Origin: JAHECQ01 sp963775125
GTDB taxonomy: Bacteria; Actinomycetota; Acidimicrobiia; Acidimicrobiales; SZUA-35
DNA: 64,000 nucleotides
Assembly: GCA_963775125.1 (NCBI GenBank)
Contig: CAVZHQ010000002.1
Location: 806,001 to 870,000, forward strand
Reading direction: 5' to 3'
Shown one piece after another: positions 26,271 through 34,606 of this stretch (within the stretch, counting starts at the first letter, position 1; every line of letters starts with the position of its first letter). The position numbers and the translations under genes are program-made. The notes below the pieces were generated by a model. That model was not told the origin of the DNA and made no database searches. It worked only from the letters and a program-made list of their open reading frames with translations.

Positions 26271-26936
26271 CTACTCCAGTTCGAAGAGGGGAGCTCGGCG
26301 CATTGCTTTGATGTTTCGCGGATAGGGACTGGAGCCGGCGTCCCCGACGAGCGTCAACGCCGCGAGGCCCTCAAAGGCCGCGGAGAAGCTCAGCTCGAGA
26401 CCCGGGAACAAGAGGCTCTGCCACCGTCGGCGGACGGGCGGTTCGCTGATCAGGAGAGTGGCCCCGGCTTTCATGAAGCCGAGCGCGCATTCGACGGCCA
26501 GAGCGGGAGGCCCGAATCCCCTCGCGACAACGACATCGTATCGAGCGCGCATTCCGGGCAAGCGTGCCAGCTTCTCCGCTCTTCCCTCAGCGACACTCAC
26601 TCGGTCATGGAGCTCCAGCTCGTCGACGACAGTCCTCAAGAAGTCGCATCGTCGTTGTCCAGAGTCGAGAAGGGCGACGCGAAGGTCGGGACGCCACCAT
26701 GCGAGGGGAAGGCCCGGAAGGCCCGCCCCTGAGCCGAGGTCGAGGACGTGGAGCGTCGATGGGGGCTGACCGGGCGCATCTGGTGCACGCGGCAAGTTCT
26801 CGATCGCAGTCAGATAGCGGGTCGTGTGCTGCAAATGTTCGCGCAACGGGCCCGGACCAAGGAATCCCAAGGCCCGGGCCCGTTCGAGAACGGCTAACAG
26901 TTCTGGCTGGTCTAGATCAATTGGCGGTCTCGTCAT
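26271..26936 (-). CDS. rsmG: 16S rRNA (guanine-N7) methyltransferase RsmG (GidB)
   Basis: SAM-dependent enzyme that methylates G527 of 16S rRNA. The SAM-binding motif LDLGSGAGLPGLPLA is near residue 65, LDSGQRRCDFLR is near 90, and the later VVVARGFGPP corresponds to the R-x-F/A-type motif. The protein has 221 residues and ends near YPRNIKAMRR. I choose ATG 26936, which overlaps the end of jag by 20 bases; upstream in-frame ATGs are possible. It sits in the standard parA-rsmG-jag-yidC order. Confidence 0.92.
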   Translation of the reverse strand: MTRPPIDLDQPELLAVLERARALGFLGPGPLREHLQHTTRYLTAIENLPRAPDAPGQPPSTLHVLDLGSGAGLPGLPLAWWRPDLRVALLDSGQRRCDFLRTVVDELELHDRVSVAEGRAEKLARLPGMRARYDVVVARGFGPPALAVECALGFMKAGATLLISEPPVRRRWQSLLFPGLELSFSAAFEGLAALTLVGDAGSSPYPRNIKAMRRAPLFELE

Positions 26937-27789
26937 CGGAGTCATCATGCCCGGCTTCGTCATCGTCCGCGCCGCGGTCAGGCACCACGACAACCCGACG
27001 CCGAGGTTCGTTTCCGGCGGAGCGAGTGGAAACGCCGGTCACCTCGCCCAAGGAGTCGTGAATGATCTTCCGATCGGCGGCGTTCATCGGCTCGAGGGCC
27101 ACCTCGATCTGATCCTGGATCGCACGCTCCGCCGCGGTGGCAGCGAAAGCGATGAGCGCCTCGCGTCGAGCCTCGCGATAGCCGCCCACGTCGACGCGGA
27201 TACGGGTCGACGAGGGGGCGCTCCGTTGCGCGCTGACCCGTGTCAGCTCCTGGATCGCTTCAAGGGTACGTCCCTTCGGGCCAAGGAGCAGGCCGTGCTT
27301 TCCCGCAATTTGAGCGTCGAGAACATCGTCGGTGACAACGCTCGAGACGGTGGCATCAATACCGAATGCCGTCGTGAGACCACGCAGGAATCCTTCAACG
27401 TTGGCCTGTACATCTTCCACGCTCGACTCCTCGGTCGGTTTCGGGGTCCGCTTGCGGGCCGGTGCTGGCTCCGCAGGTTTGACGGAGACGGGGGTCGCAG
27501 CGTCGGCCGAGTCCGATTCGGTGTGCTCGCCGCTCTGGGCAGCATCGGCACCCTCGCCGTTCTTGCGCCCCTTCGTCCGCCGACGATCGTTTCGCTCGGC
27601 CTTGGCGCGAGGCGACTTCGGTACAACGCGGGCCCGAATACGGGCCTGGCCTCGGACCCGGCCGAAGAGCCCTGCCTTTGGTTCCTCCAGCAATTCGAAC
27701 TCGGCCTCGGCCTCATCGACGCCAAGCTTGTCGAGCGCTTGCTCCTTGGCCTCTTGGACCGACTTGGCGGTGGTTTCGATCCATTCCAT
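26917..27789 (-). CDS. jag: Jag / KhpB RNA-binding protein
   Basis: A 290-residue protein. It has an N-terminal Jag-N domain (ETTAKSVQEAKEQALDKLGV, with GLFGR near residue 42) and a charged linker with K/R/E/A repeats (about 60-125). A KH domain with KHGLLLGPKGRTLEAIQ (near 165-185) follows, then an R3H-like part ending NAADRKIIHDSL. It acts with YidC/cell-wall synthesis control and binds RNA. It stands four bases from the yidC stop and overlaps rsmG, forming one leftward operon. Confidence 0.92.
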   Translation of the reverse strand: MEWIETTAKSVQEAKEQALDKLGVDEAEAEFELLEEPKAGLFGRVRGQARIRARVVPKSPRAKAERNDRRRTKGRKNGEGADAAQSGEHTESDSADAATPVSVKPAEPAPARKRTPKPTEESSVEDVQANVEGFLRGLTTAFGIDATVSSVVTDDVLDAQIAGKHGLLLGPKGRTLEAIQELTRVSAQRSAPSSTRIRVDVGGYREARREALIAFAATAAERAIQDQIEVALEPMNAADRKIIHDSLGEVTGVSTRSAGNEPRRRVVVVPDRGADDDEAGHDDSDDETAN

Positions 27790-27793
27790 TGAT

Positions 27794-28934
27794 CTACCTC
27801 TTCTTCTTTCGCTTGTCCCGGTTCGCGGATGCGCCGGGTTGTGTCCCTTTGGGCGTGAGTCGACTGGGCGCGCTGTCGATCACGGTTGCCGACTTTTTCT
27901 TCTCGGCCTTCGCCCGGCGAGCCTCCCAGTCGGCTTGACGCGCCGCGGCTCGCGCCGCTCGATCGGTCGGCTGGTCCGGCGAGTCGGAGGCGTGGTCACT
28001 ATCGTGTCGCACCTTCTTCGCCGGCACCGCGGCCTTCAGATTCTCGGGGCCAGCAGGGGTCTTCTGGTCGGCACCTTCCGCCTCCGATGTCGCCTCGAGG
28101 TCGTCGCCAGCGCCGTAGATCCTTTTGCTGATGTAGGCCTGTTGACCGATGCGAAAGACGCTTGAAGTCGTCCAGTAGAGAACCAGGCCCGTCGGAAAAA
28201 CGAATGCCCAGACGCCGGTCATCAGCGGCAAGAACCGCATGATCTGCTGTTGCTGCTGCATCATGGGCGACAACTCGGCGGTGGACGAGCGGCGCGCCGT
28301 GATCTGGTGCTGTTGATAGAAGCTGAGCGCCACCATGACGAGGATCAAGACCAAGTAGGGGAGTGCTCGTACGAAGTCTGACTTGACCACATCGAGGGTG
28401 TGCGCGGCGAGGTCGAACGGCCCGAACTTCATTTCCTCGTGGGTGCGGAGATCGGTGTAGAGCTTGCTGCGCTCGGAGAGGTGCTGGGGATCGAACAGTC
28501 GACCGTTGATGGCGCTTTCGCCTCCGGCGCACCCGAATCTTGTTGGCAACGGTGAAGAACGGTTGCTCCTCCACCCGCGTCGTCAGACCTCGAAGAATCC
28601 GGAAAAGCACCAAGAACACCGGCATCTGCGCCAGCATGGGCAGACAACCGCCGACGGGATTGATCCCGTGCTTGGAGTAGAGCTTCATCAGCTCGGCATT
28701 CATTTGCTCTCGGTCGCTCTTGAACTCTTTCTGGACCCGCCGCAGCTCCGGCTGGATCTGCTGCATCTTGATCGTGCTGCGGGTCGCCTTGAGGGTGAGC
28801 GGCATGAGACAGATCATCACGAAGAAGGTCAGGAGGATGATGGCCAACCCGTAGTTGTCGCCGACAATCGGCAACTCGTAGAAGAAGGACAGGATTCGAG
28901 CGACGAGCTCGGACAGGCCGTCAAAGATTGCCAT
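27794..28934 (-). CDS. yidC: Membrane protein insertase YidC (one frameshift)
   Basis: Membrane insertase of the YidC/Oxa1 family. The first frame (from ATG 28934) holds ELPIVGDNYGLAIILLTF and the cytoplasmic coiled hairpin EFKSDREQMNAELMKLY, then NPVGGCLPMLAQMP. The second frame, entered near 28520-28545, holds AGGESAINGRLFDP, further membrane segments (LPYLVLILVMVALSF, PTGLVLYWTTSSVF) and a basic tail ending RDKRKKKR. A single-base shift explains the break. YidC is essential, so an assembly error is far more likely than a pseudogene. It is preceded by yidD/rnpA and followed by jag. Confidence 0.9.
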
Positions 28935-28976
28935 GAGATCTCCACATTTCAGGACGCGTGCGCAGGGGGAGGGGCA

Positions 28977-29648
28977 CTAGGGGTGCGAGGGATCGGGAAC
29001 AGGGTCGAAGCCGGAGGAACCGAACGGATTGCAGCGAAGCACTCGGCGGACACTGAGGCCGCCGCCGCGGATGACCCCGTGGCGCTCAATGGCCTCACGG
29101 GCGTAGTTCGAACAGGTGGGGAGGTACCGGCAGCGAGCAGGACGTCCCGCGGAATACGCTTGATACAGCCCAAGAAGCCAAAGCACCATCGCAACGCCCA
29201 CCGAACGTGGGGTGCGACCGCTGGCGGTGACGCGGGCGAGCTGTTCAGCGCACATCGGCCGAGTGGTCGAAGAGCGGCAGAGTGGTGACGAGCGGCGCGC
29301 GGCCACGAGGCCACGACATTCCAGAATGAGCGCCTCATGGGACAGGCTCAAGACCTTGGGTGAGCAACTCACCAGAAGGTCTCCGACCAACGGCCGCTGG
29401 TCTGGGAGTGGCGCTGCATTCGGGCCGGCGATCACGTCGTGCAACGCGTGCTTCAGTCGCCTGCGCACCCGATTTCGTTGCACCGCCGACCCGAACGAAC
29501 GTCCGATCGCAAACGCAAGCCGGAGCCTGGCGGCGTCGCTCTGGGGCCTGGGCCGAAACCGAGCGCGGAGATTCGTCGTTCGCAAGCGGACCCCCTCGCC
29601 ACGGAGCGCAAGGAAGTCAGCTCGGCTGACGACAGACGGGAGCATCAC
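28977..29648 (-). CDS. rnpA: RnpA and YidD in one continuous reading frame
   Basis: Residues 1-115 are the RNase P protein subunit, which helps RNase P RNA cut tRNA leaders; the signature is FAIGRSFGSAVQRNRVRRRL (46-65). Residues 150-223 are YidD, a small membrane-associated helper of YidC insertion, with GLYQAYSAGRPARCRYLPTC, AREAIERHG and NPFGSSGFDPVP. Normally these are two genes. An internal ATG at 29255 would give a 92-residue YidD. In a neighbouring frame a TGA at 29245-29247 overlaps that ATG and looks like a natural rnpA stop. The fusion may therefore be real or the product of an indel. The start is GTG 29648 (ATG 29645 also possible). Confidence 0.85.
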   Translation of the reverse strand: MMLPSVVSRADFLALRGEGVRLRTTNLRARFRPRPQSDAARLRLAFAIGRSFGSAVQRNRVRRRLKHALHDVIAGPNAAPLPDQRPLVGDLLVSCSPKVLSLSHEALILECRGLVAARRSSPLCRSSTTRPMCAEQLARVTASGRTPRSVGVAMVLWLLGLYQAYSAGRPARCRYLPTCSNYAREAIERHGVIRGGGLSVRRVLRCNPFGSSGFDPVPDPSHP

Positions 29649-29711
29649 CGACAGATCTGGATGCGAATGGCGGAGGTGACGGAACCGCTGGGCGCCCCGG
29701 GCGATGACCGC

Positions 29712-29849
29712 CTAGGCACTGAGGCGGTGACGCCCCTTGAGCCGACGGGCACGCAGTACCGCGCGGCCACCACGGCTGGCGACGCGGGCACGGAAACCGT
29801 GTTTACGAGCCCGCTGAAGGTTGTTGGGTTGGAAGGTGCGCTTGGACAC
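29712..29849 (-). CDS. rpmH: 50S ribosomal protein bL34
   Basis: A 45-residue, highly basic protein: it starts SKRTFQPNNLQRARKHGF and ends with RGGRAVLRARRLKGRHRLSA, the typical bL34 pattern. Start GTG 29849, with AAGGAG seven bases upstream. It is the first gene of the leftward rpmH-rnpA-yidD-yidC-jag operon; its promoter must lie in the origin region to its right. Confidence 0.96.
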   Translation of the reverse strand: MSKRTFQPNNLQRARKHGFRARVASRGGRAVLRARRLKGRHRLSA

Positions 29850-30262
29850 GGGACTCCTTGAGACCTCGAGCGATGTCGAGCGAGGGCGGACCGAATCGAG
29901 GGCCGACCAGAGCCAACGGCGGCGACCAGGGCAATTCGGTTGTTGATCCGTCGTCGCTGGCTCGACACAGGTCGAGTGCAGCGTACGCGAACCTGTAACG
30001 CTAGGGGTTCCCGGTACGCAAGACAACCATGGCAGTCCACGCAACCTCGGGGCAAGGTGCGCGAATGTCCTGCTCCCGAGCACAATCCACAGCCTCTGTA
30101 GCCGAGGTCCAGCCCATCCGGGTAGGGTTCTGCTTCCTCTTGGCAGCGGCTCTCGGCCGGTGTCAATGGGCGAAGTCCTGGCGGCCTAGGCAGAGGCCAG
30201 AGGGCAGGTCAGGCTTTGTCCACCGTTCTGTGGATAAGGATGTGAATAGTCGGGAGTTAGTG
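29850..30262. other. rpmH-dnaA intergenic region (origin left arm, dnaA promoter)
   Basis: There is no gene here. It contains divergent promoters for rpmH and dnaA and DnaA-box-like sites: CAATCCACA at 30083-30091, TTGTCCACC at 30216-30224 and the exact box TGTGGATAA at 30229-30237. The last lies 26 bases before the dnaA start, an arrangement typical of DnaA autoregulation. Confidence 0.75.
30229..30237 (-). promoter_or_regulatory. Exact DnaA box upstream of dnaA
   Basis: TGTGGATAA on the plus strand is TTATCCACA on the minus strand. It is 26 bases upstream of the dnaA ATG. Confidence 0.8.
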
Positions 30263-31684
30263 ATGGAGCGACAGCGACTGGGGGCGGCTGAACTGTGGTC
30301 CCGGGCGTCTGACATCCTCCGTAGCCAGATCGCAGAAGGCGTCTGGCAGTCCACGTTCGCTCAGATCGTTCCGATGCTCCTGATCGACGATCGGTTGGTG
30401 CTGTCGGTACCGAACGCGATCGTTCGGGAGAAGCTCGATGGTCGGTACCGTCCGCTGGTTGAGGACGCGCTCACCGAGTCGGCGGGACACACCTACCAAG
30501 TCGAGTTCGACGCCTCTCCTCCCCAGCTTTTCGATCCCGATTTGGTCGATGGCCCCGACAGCGGTTCCCGAGAGGTCGACGGCCAACTGATCGACCTCAC
30601 CGGACCGGCCGCAACCGGCCGCTCGCCCAACGCCGAAAGCGAGGGCGCAAACGTAGCGCTTCGGTACAACTTCGAGAGTTTCGTCATCGGTCCCTCGAAC
30701 CGATTCGCCCATGCCGCAGCTCTCTCGGTCGCGGAACGACCAGGCGGAAGCTACAACCCGCTGTTCATCTACGGAGGAGCAGGGCTGGGCAAGACGCACC
30801 TGCTTCGAGCCATCGAAGCCTACGTTTGCGACGTCTACCCCAGAATGAAGGTTCAGTACGTCTCGACCGAGGCGTTCCTGAACGAATTCGTCGAATCCAT
30901 CAAGACGTCCTCCAACGCTGATTTCAAGCGTCGGTATCGCCAGATCGACGTCCTCCTGGTCGACGACATTCAGTTCATCGCGGGCAAGGACGGCCTTCAG
31001 GAGGAATTTTTCCATACCTTCAACGAGCTCTACGGCGGCAACCGCCAAATCGTGTTGACCTCGGACCGTCCGCCCGATGCCATTCCGACCCTGGAGGATC
31101 GTCTGCGCAGCCGCTTCATGATGGGTCTGCTCACGGACATTCAGCCGCCCGACATCGAGACGCGAATGGCCATCCTGTCCAAGAAGGCCGATCGAGACGG
31201 GTATTTCCTTGCGAGCGAAGTGAGCGAGTTCATCGCGCACAACATCACCTCGAACATCCGGGAACTCGAAGGGGCGCTGAACAAGGTCACGGCGTTCGCC
31301 AATCTCAATCGAGAACCGATGACCCGCGACCTCGCCGAACGCATCCTCGGCGACTTCATCGCCGATCGCCAGCCTCGCCCCATCAATGTGGCACTGATCC
31401 TCACTGCCACGGCGGAGCGCTTCAACTTCACGATCGAGGAGTTGGTGGGCAAGTCCCGGCGGAGACCGCTGGTCTCCGCTCGCCAGATGGCCATGTACGT
31501 GGCCAGGCAACTCACCGATCTCAGTTTTCCCCTCATCGCCCGAGAGTTCGGCGGACGAGACCACACCACCGTGATGCATGCATGCGACAAGATCTCTGCG
31601 CTCATGAAGGAACGATCACAGATCTACGAGCACGTGATGGCCCTCGAGAAGGCCGTACGGCAGCAGGCGCGCGCCGGAGAATGA
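30263..31684 (+). CDS. dnaA: Chromosomal replication initiator DnaA
   Basis: AAA+ initiator of 473 residues. Domain I begins ELWSRASDILRSQI. Domain III has NPLFIYGGAGLGKTHLLRAI (Walker A), LLVDDIQFIAGKD (Walker B) and the arginine-finger region EDRLRSRF. Domain IV ends with the DNA-binding signature GGRDHTTVMHACDKI. I choose ATG 30263, with GGGAG seven bases upstream; the adjacent GTG 30260 is possible. The open frame further upstream is within the origin. Domain II (about 90-140) is short and acidic. Confidence 0.98.
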   Translation: MERQRLGAAELWSRASDILRSQIAEGVWQSTFAQIVPMLLIDDRLVLSVPNAIVREKLDGRYRPLVEDALTESAGHTYQVEFDASPPQLFDPDLVDGPDSGSREVDGQLIDLTGPAATGRSPNAESEGANVALRYNFESFVIGPSNRFAHAAALSVAERPGGSYNPLFIYGGAGLGKTHLLRAIEAYVCDVYPRMKVQYVSTEAFLNEFVESIKTSSNADFKRRYRQIDVLLVDDIQFIAGKDGLQEEFFHTFNELYGGNRQIVLTSDRPPDAIPTLEDRLRSRFMMGLLTDIQPPDIETRMAILSKKADRDGYFLASEVSEFIAHNITSNIRELEGALNKVTAFANLNREPMTRDLAERILGDFIADRQPRPINVALILTATAERFNFTIEELVGKSRRRPLVSARQMAMYVARQLTDLSFPLIAREFGGRDHTTVMHACDKISALMKERSQIYEHVMALEKAVRQQARAGE

Positions 31685-31936
31685 ACCCACAACCTGTGGA
31701 AAAGACAGTGGATAACGGCTGGTCGGATTCGGGACAACCTGCCCGTCATCCCCAGCAGCCGGGCACCGACGGTTCGGCGGTCATGGAGCCTGGGGACAGA
31801 AAGAACCGCCCCGTGGATGACAACGTCTAGGCTGACCAGGCTGAACAGTGGTTCATCCACAATCCACAGCCCCTACTACTACTTCCCTCTTTCCAGACAG
31901 AAAAATGACAACAGTTGAGGACAAGGGAGCACCACG
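31685..31936. other. Candidate replication origin between dnaA and dnaN
   Basis: Several DnaA boxes with at most one mismatch lie here: TGTGGAAAA (31695-31703), AGTGGATAA (31707-31715) and TCATCCACA (31853-31861). Weaker ones are CGTGGATGA (31812-31820) and CAATCCACA (31860-31868). Directly after the last boxes comes a GC patch, then TACTACTACTTC at 31874-31885, then an A/T-richer stretch to 31920. This is the order of a bacterial basal unwinding system (boxes, GC cluster, DnaA-trios). Confidence 0.75.
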
Positions 31937-33028
31937 GTGAAGTTCCGTTGCGAACGAGATGTACTGGTCGAGGCACTGGGAACCGCCGGCCGCGCCGTGA
32001 GCGGCCGCGGCGGCCTTCCTGGGCTCTCCGGCGTTCGAGCTGACCTGCAAGGCGACCAACTTCGGCTCACTGGCAGCGATCTCGACCTGACCATCACCGT
32101 TCTGGTGACCGTTGCCGGTGAATCCGACGGTGTTGCGGTCATACCCGCCCGGCTTGCATCAGACATCGTTCGGGCGCTGAGCCCCGGCGCGGTCTCGGTC
32201 GCCGCGGTCGGCGATGAGTTGTCGATCAGCTCAGGTCGCAGCCAGTTCAGCATCCGACTCATTGCTGGTGACGAGTTCCCGCAGTTGCTCCCGATCGCGG
32301 TAGAGCCGGTCTCGTTGCCGTCTGCACAGTTGTCCGAAGCTCTTCGGCAGGTCGTGCTGGCCGCAAGTTCCGACGACGCTCGTCCCATCCTCACGGGCGT
32401 CCAGATGTCAGCGGAGAACGGCGGGCTCCGGCTTGTGGCCACCGACTCGTACCGGTTGGCCATGCGCGATGTGCCCGAGGCTTCAATTCTGGCGGAGGGA
32501 CAATCGGTTCTCCTCCCCTCGAGAGCCCTCAACGAACTGAATCGCATTCTCAATCAGGGCGACAGAGTGCAACTTCGGCTGGGGGAGCGCGACGCTTCGT
32601 TCGAGGTTGGCCCTGTGACGTTGGTCACACGCCTGATCGAAGGCGAGTTCCCCAACTATCGCGGGCTGATCCCGAGCAGTCATCCGAACAAGCTCACGGT
32701 GCAGCGGGACTCGCTGCTGGACGCCTTGCGAAGAGTGAAACTGTTGGCTCGTGAAGCGACACCCGTTCGTTTGGAGATGTCGACGGACGGTTTGGAACTC
32801 GTCGCCGTCACGCAGGATGTCGGCAATGCTCGCGAGAGTGTCGAGGGGACCTACGAGGGCACACCCTTGACGGTCGCGTTCAATCCGCAGTATCTCCTCG
32901 AGGGGATCGAGGTTGCGAACAGTGAAGAAATCACGCTCTCGACCATCGACGAACTCAAGCCGGCACTGGTACGCATGGCCGGCGTCGATCAGTTCCTCTA
33001 CCTGCTCATGCCGGTGCGGGTTTCTTGA
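31937..33028 (+). CDS. dnaN: DNA polymerase III sliding clamp (beta)
   Basis: A 363-residue clamp with the three-fold repeat architecture. It starts MKFRCERDVLVEAL and has ARPILTGVQM-like motif DARPILTGVQMS near residue 150. The C-terminal end reads ALVRMAGVDQFLYLLMPVRV, the usual hydrophobic pocket region. Start GTG 31937. Its TGA overlaps the TTG start of recF (TTGA), indicating coupling. Confidence 0.97.
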   Translation: MKFRCERDVLVEALGTAGRAVSGRGGLPGLSGVRADLQGDQLRLTGSDLDLTITVLVTVAGESDGVAVIPARLASDIVRALSPGAVSVAAVGDELSISSGRSQFSIRLIAGDEFPQLLPIAVEPVSLPSAQLSEALRQVVLAASSDDARPILTGVQMSAENGGLRLVATDSYRLAMRDVPEASILAEGQSVLLPSRALNELNRILNQGDRVQLRLGERDASFEVGPVTLVTRLIEGEFPNYRGLIPSSHPNKLTVQRDSLLDALRRVKLLAREATPVRLEMSTDGLELVAVTQDVGNARESVEGTYEGTPLTVAFNPQYLLEGIEVANSEEITLSTIDELKPALVRMAGVDQFLYLLMPVRVS

Positions 33029-34185
33029 AACTCGGCCGCCTCTGGCTGCACGATTTTCGAACCTATTCCGAACTCGAGTTGCCGTTGGCCGACGGACTGA
33101 CCGCCATCGTCGGCGCGAATGGCGCCGGTAAGACCAACCTGCTGGAGGCCATCGGCCTCCTCGCAACGTTGAAATCGTTCCGAGGCGCACCGACCGAGAG
33201 TTTGATTCGCAAGGGTGCGGATCGGGCGGTTGTCCGGGCCGAAGGTGAGCGGGACGGGCGATCCGTGCTCATCGAACTGGAGTTGGCGAAGGGGCGAACG
33301 CGATCGCAGGTGAACCGGCAGCGGCTCGCACGAACACGAGATCTTCTCGGCGCCCTGCGAGTCACGGTGTTCGCTCCCGATGATCTTGCCCTGGTCAAGG
33401 AGGGTCCGGCGGTTCGACGTGAGTACCTCGATGATCTTCTGATTTCGCTGCAGCCGTCCGCCGACGCCATCTGTTCAGACTTCGATCGGGTCGTGCGACA
33501 ACGGAACGCTCTGCTCAAGAACGTGCCAGTGCGAGGTGGACGACCGGCGCTCGACGAGACGATGAGCGCCACCTTGGACGTTTGGGACATGCAATTCGCA
33601 TCGTTGGGCGAGCAGTTGGTCGAGCTTCGCTACTCCGTCCTGACCGATCTCGTGCCACTGGTCAGCCAGAGTTACGAACAGCTTGCGGGACGAGCGGCCG
33701 AGGTTGTTGCCAACTACCGAACGTCGTGGGGGAGCGAAGCGCTTGCGTCTGCTCTCGACCGCGAACGCTCCAATGACCTTCGCCGTCGGACCTCCACCGT
33801 CGGACCGCATCGTGATGAGATCAGCTTGTCGCTCAACGGGTTCGCATCTCGGACCGAGGCTTCGCAGGGAGAACAACGGACGCTCGCGCTCGCGCTCCGC
33901 CTGGCCGGGCACCGCTTGGTTTCCGAGCGGATCGGAGAACCTCCGCTGCTGCTTCTCGACGACGTGTTCTCTGAACTCGATCCGAGGCGTTCTCGAGCTC
34001 TCCTGGATTCGTTGACTTCGGGGCAGACCATCATCACCAGCGCATCCGATCTTCCCGCCGGTACGATGCCTGATCAGTTGCTACGCCATAACGGCGTCGA
34101 GCTTCTGCCCGATTCGTCGGCTTCGCCGCCCAACCGTTCAGTGTCGATCGCAACGCGGCCGACGCCCCTCGAACCTGAGGCGTGA
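33025..34185 (+). CDS. recF: DNA replication and repair protein RecF
   Basis: A 386-residue SMC-like ATPase that loads RecA at gaps through RecO and RecR. Walker A is VGANGAGKTNLLEAI near residue 30, the ABC-type signature is ASQGEQRTLALALRLA near 280, and Walker B is LLLLDDVFSELD near 310. The start is TTG 33025, in the stop of dnaN. The last 30 residues are Ser/Pro-rich and not conserved. It is followed by dciA. Confidence 0.96.
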   Translation: MKLGRLWLHDFRTYSELELPLADGLTAIVGANGAGKTNLLEAIGLLATLKSFRGAPTESLIRKGADRAVVRAEGERDGRSVLIELELAKGRTRSQVNRQRLARTRDLLGALRVTVFAPDDLALVKEGPAVRREYLDDLLISLQPSADAICSDFDRVVRQRNALLKNVPVRGGRPALDETMSATLDVWDMQFASLGEQLVELRYSVLTDLVPLVSQSYEQLAGRAAEVVANYRTSWGSEALASALDRERSNDLRRRTSTVGPHRDEISLSLNGFASRTEASQGEQRTLALALRLAGHRLVSERIGEPPLLLLDDVFSELDPRRSRALLDSLTSGQTIITSASDLPAGTMPDQLLRHNGVELLPDSSASPPNRSVSIATRPTPLEPEA

Positions 34186-34210
34186 CCATGAGCCAACCCT
34201 GGTTGTACGC

Positions 34211-34510
34211 ATGAGCACAGAACCGCCCGCTCGACTTGGCGACAGTCTCGAGCGATTCCTGAGGCACCTCGGTGCGCCGCCCGTGCAGGCGTTGACGTCG
34301 CTCCACGATCGTTGGCCCGAGGTTGTAGGCCCCGTGTTGGCCGAGGGGAGTCGGCCGATCGAGATCATCGACGGCGTGCTCGTCGTGGGTTGCACCGATC
34401 CTTCATGGGCTTCGCAGCTGTCGTGGATGGAAACACAGATCAAACAGCGGTGCGCAGTGCTTTTCGATGGGCTCGCCGTCGTCCGCATCACGGTGCGGGT
34501 CGATCGGTGA
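34211..34510 (+). CDS. dciA: DciA (DUF721), probable loader of DnaB helicase
   Basis: A 99-residue protein of the DUF721 family, which in bacteria without DnaC serves as the DnaB loader DciA. The family core is visible as LHDRWPEVVGPVLAEGSRPIEI near residues 31-52, then the ADPSWASQL-like TDPSWASQLSWME near 62-74. The C-terminal half of typical KH-like DciA is present in short form. Start ATG 34211, 25 bases after recF. The recF-dciA-gyrB order is conserved in Actinobacteria. Confidence 0.9.
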   Translation: MSTEPPARLGDSLERFLRHLGAPPVQALTSLHDRWPEVVGPVLAEGSRPIEIIDGVLVVGCTDPSWASQLSWMETQIKQRCAVLFDGLAVVRITVRVDR

Positions 34511-34606
34511 TTCGTCAACGGCTCACGCTCCGTGCACTGCTGGCTGATGACCGCGGTCACAACCCTTCCTACTGGTAGACTGGACCGGCTCCGAGAGCGA
34601 CTTCCC

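Noticed and set aside
34188..34214. An 8-residue open frame (MSQPWLYA) between recF and dciA with an ATGA overlap
   Set aside because: Too short to separate from chance; no further evidence, though it could be a leader peptide.
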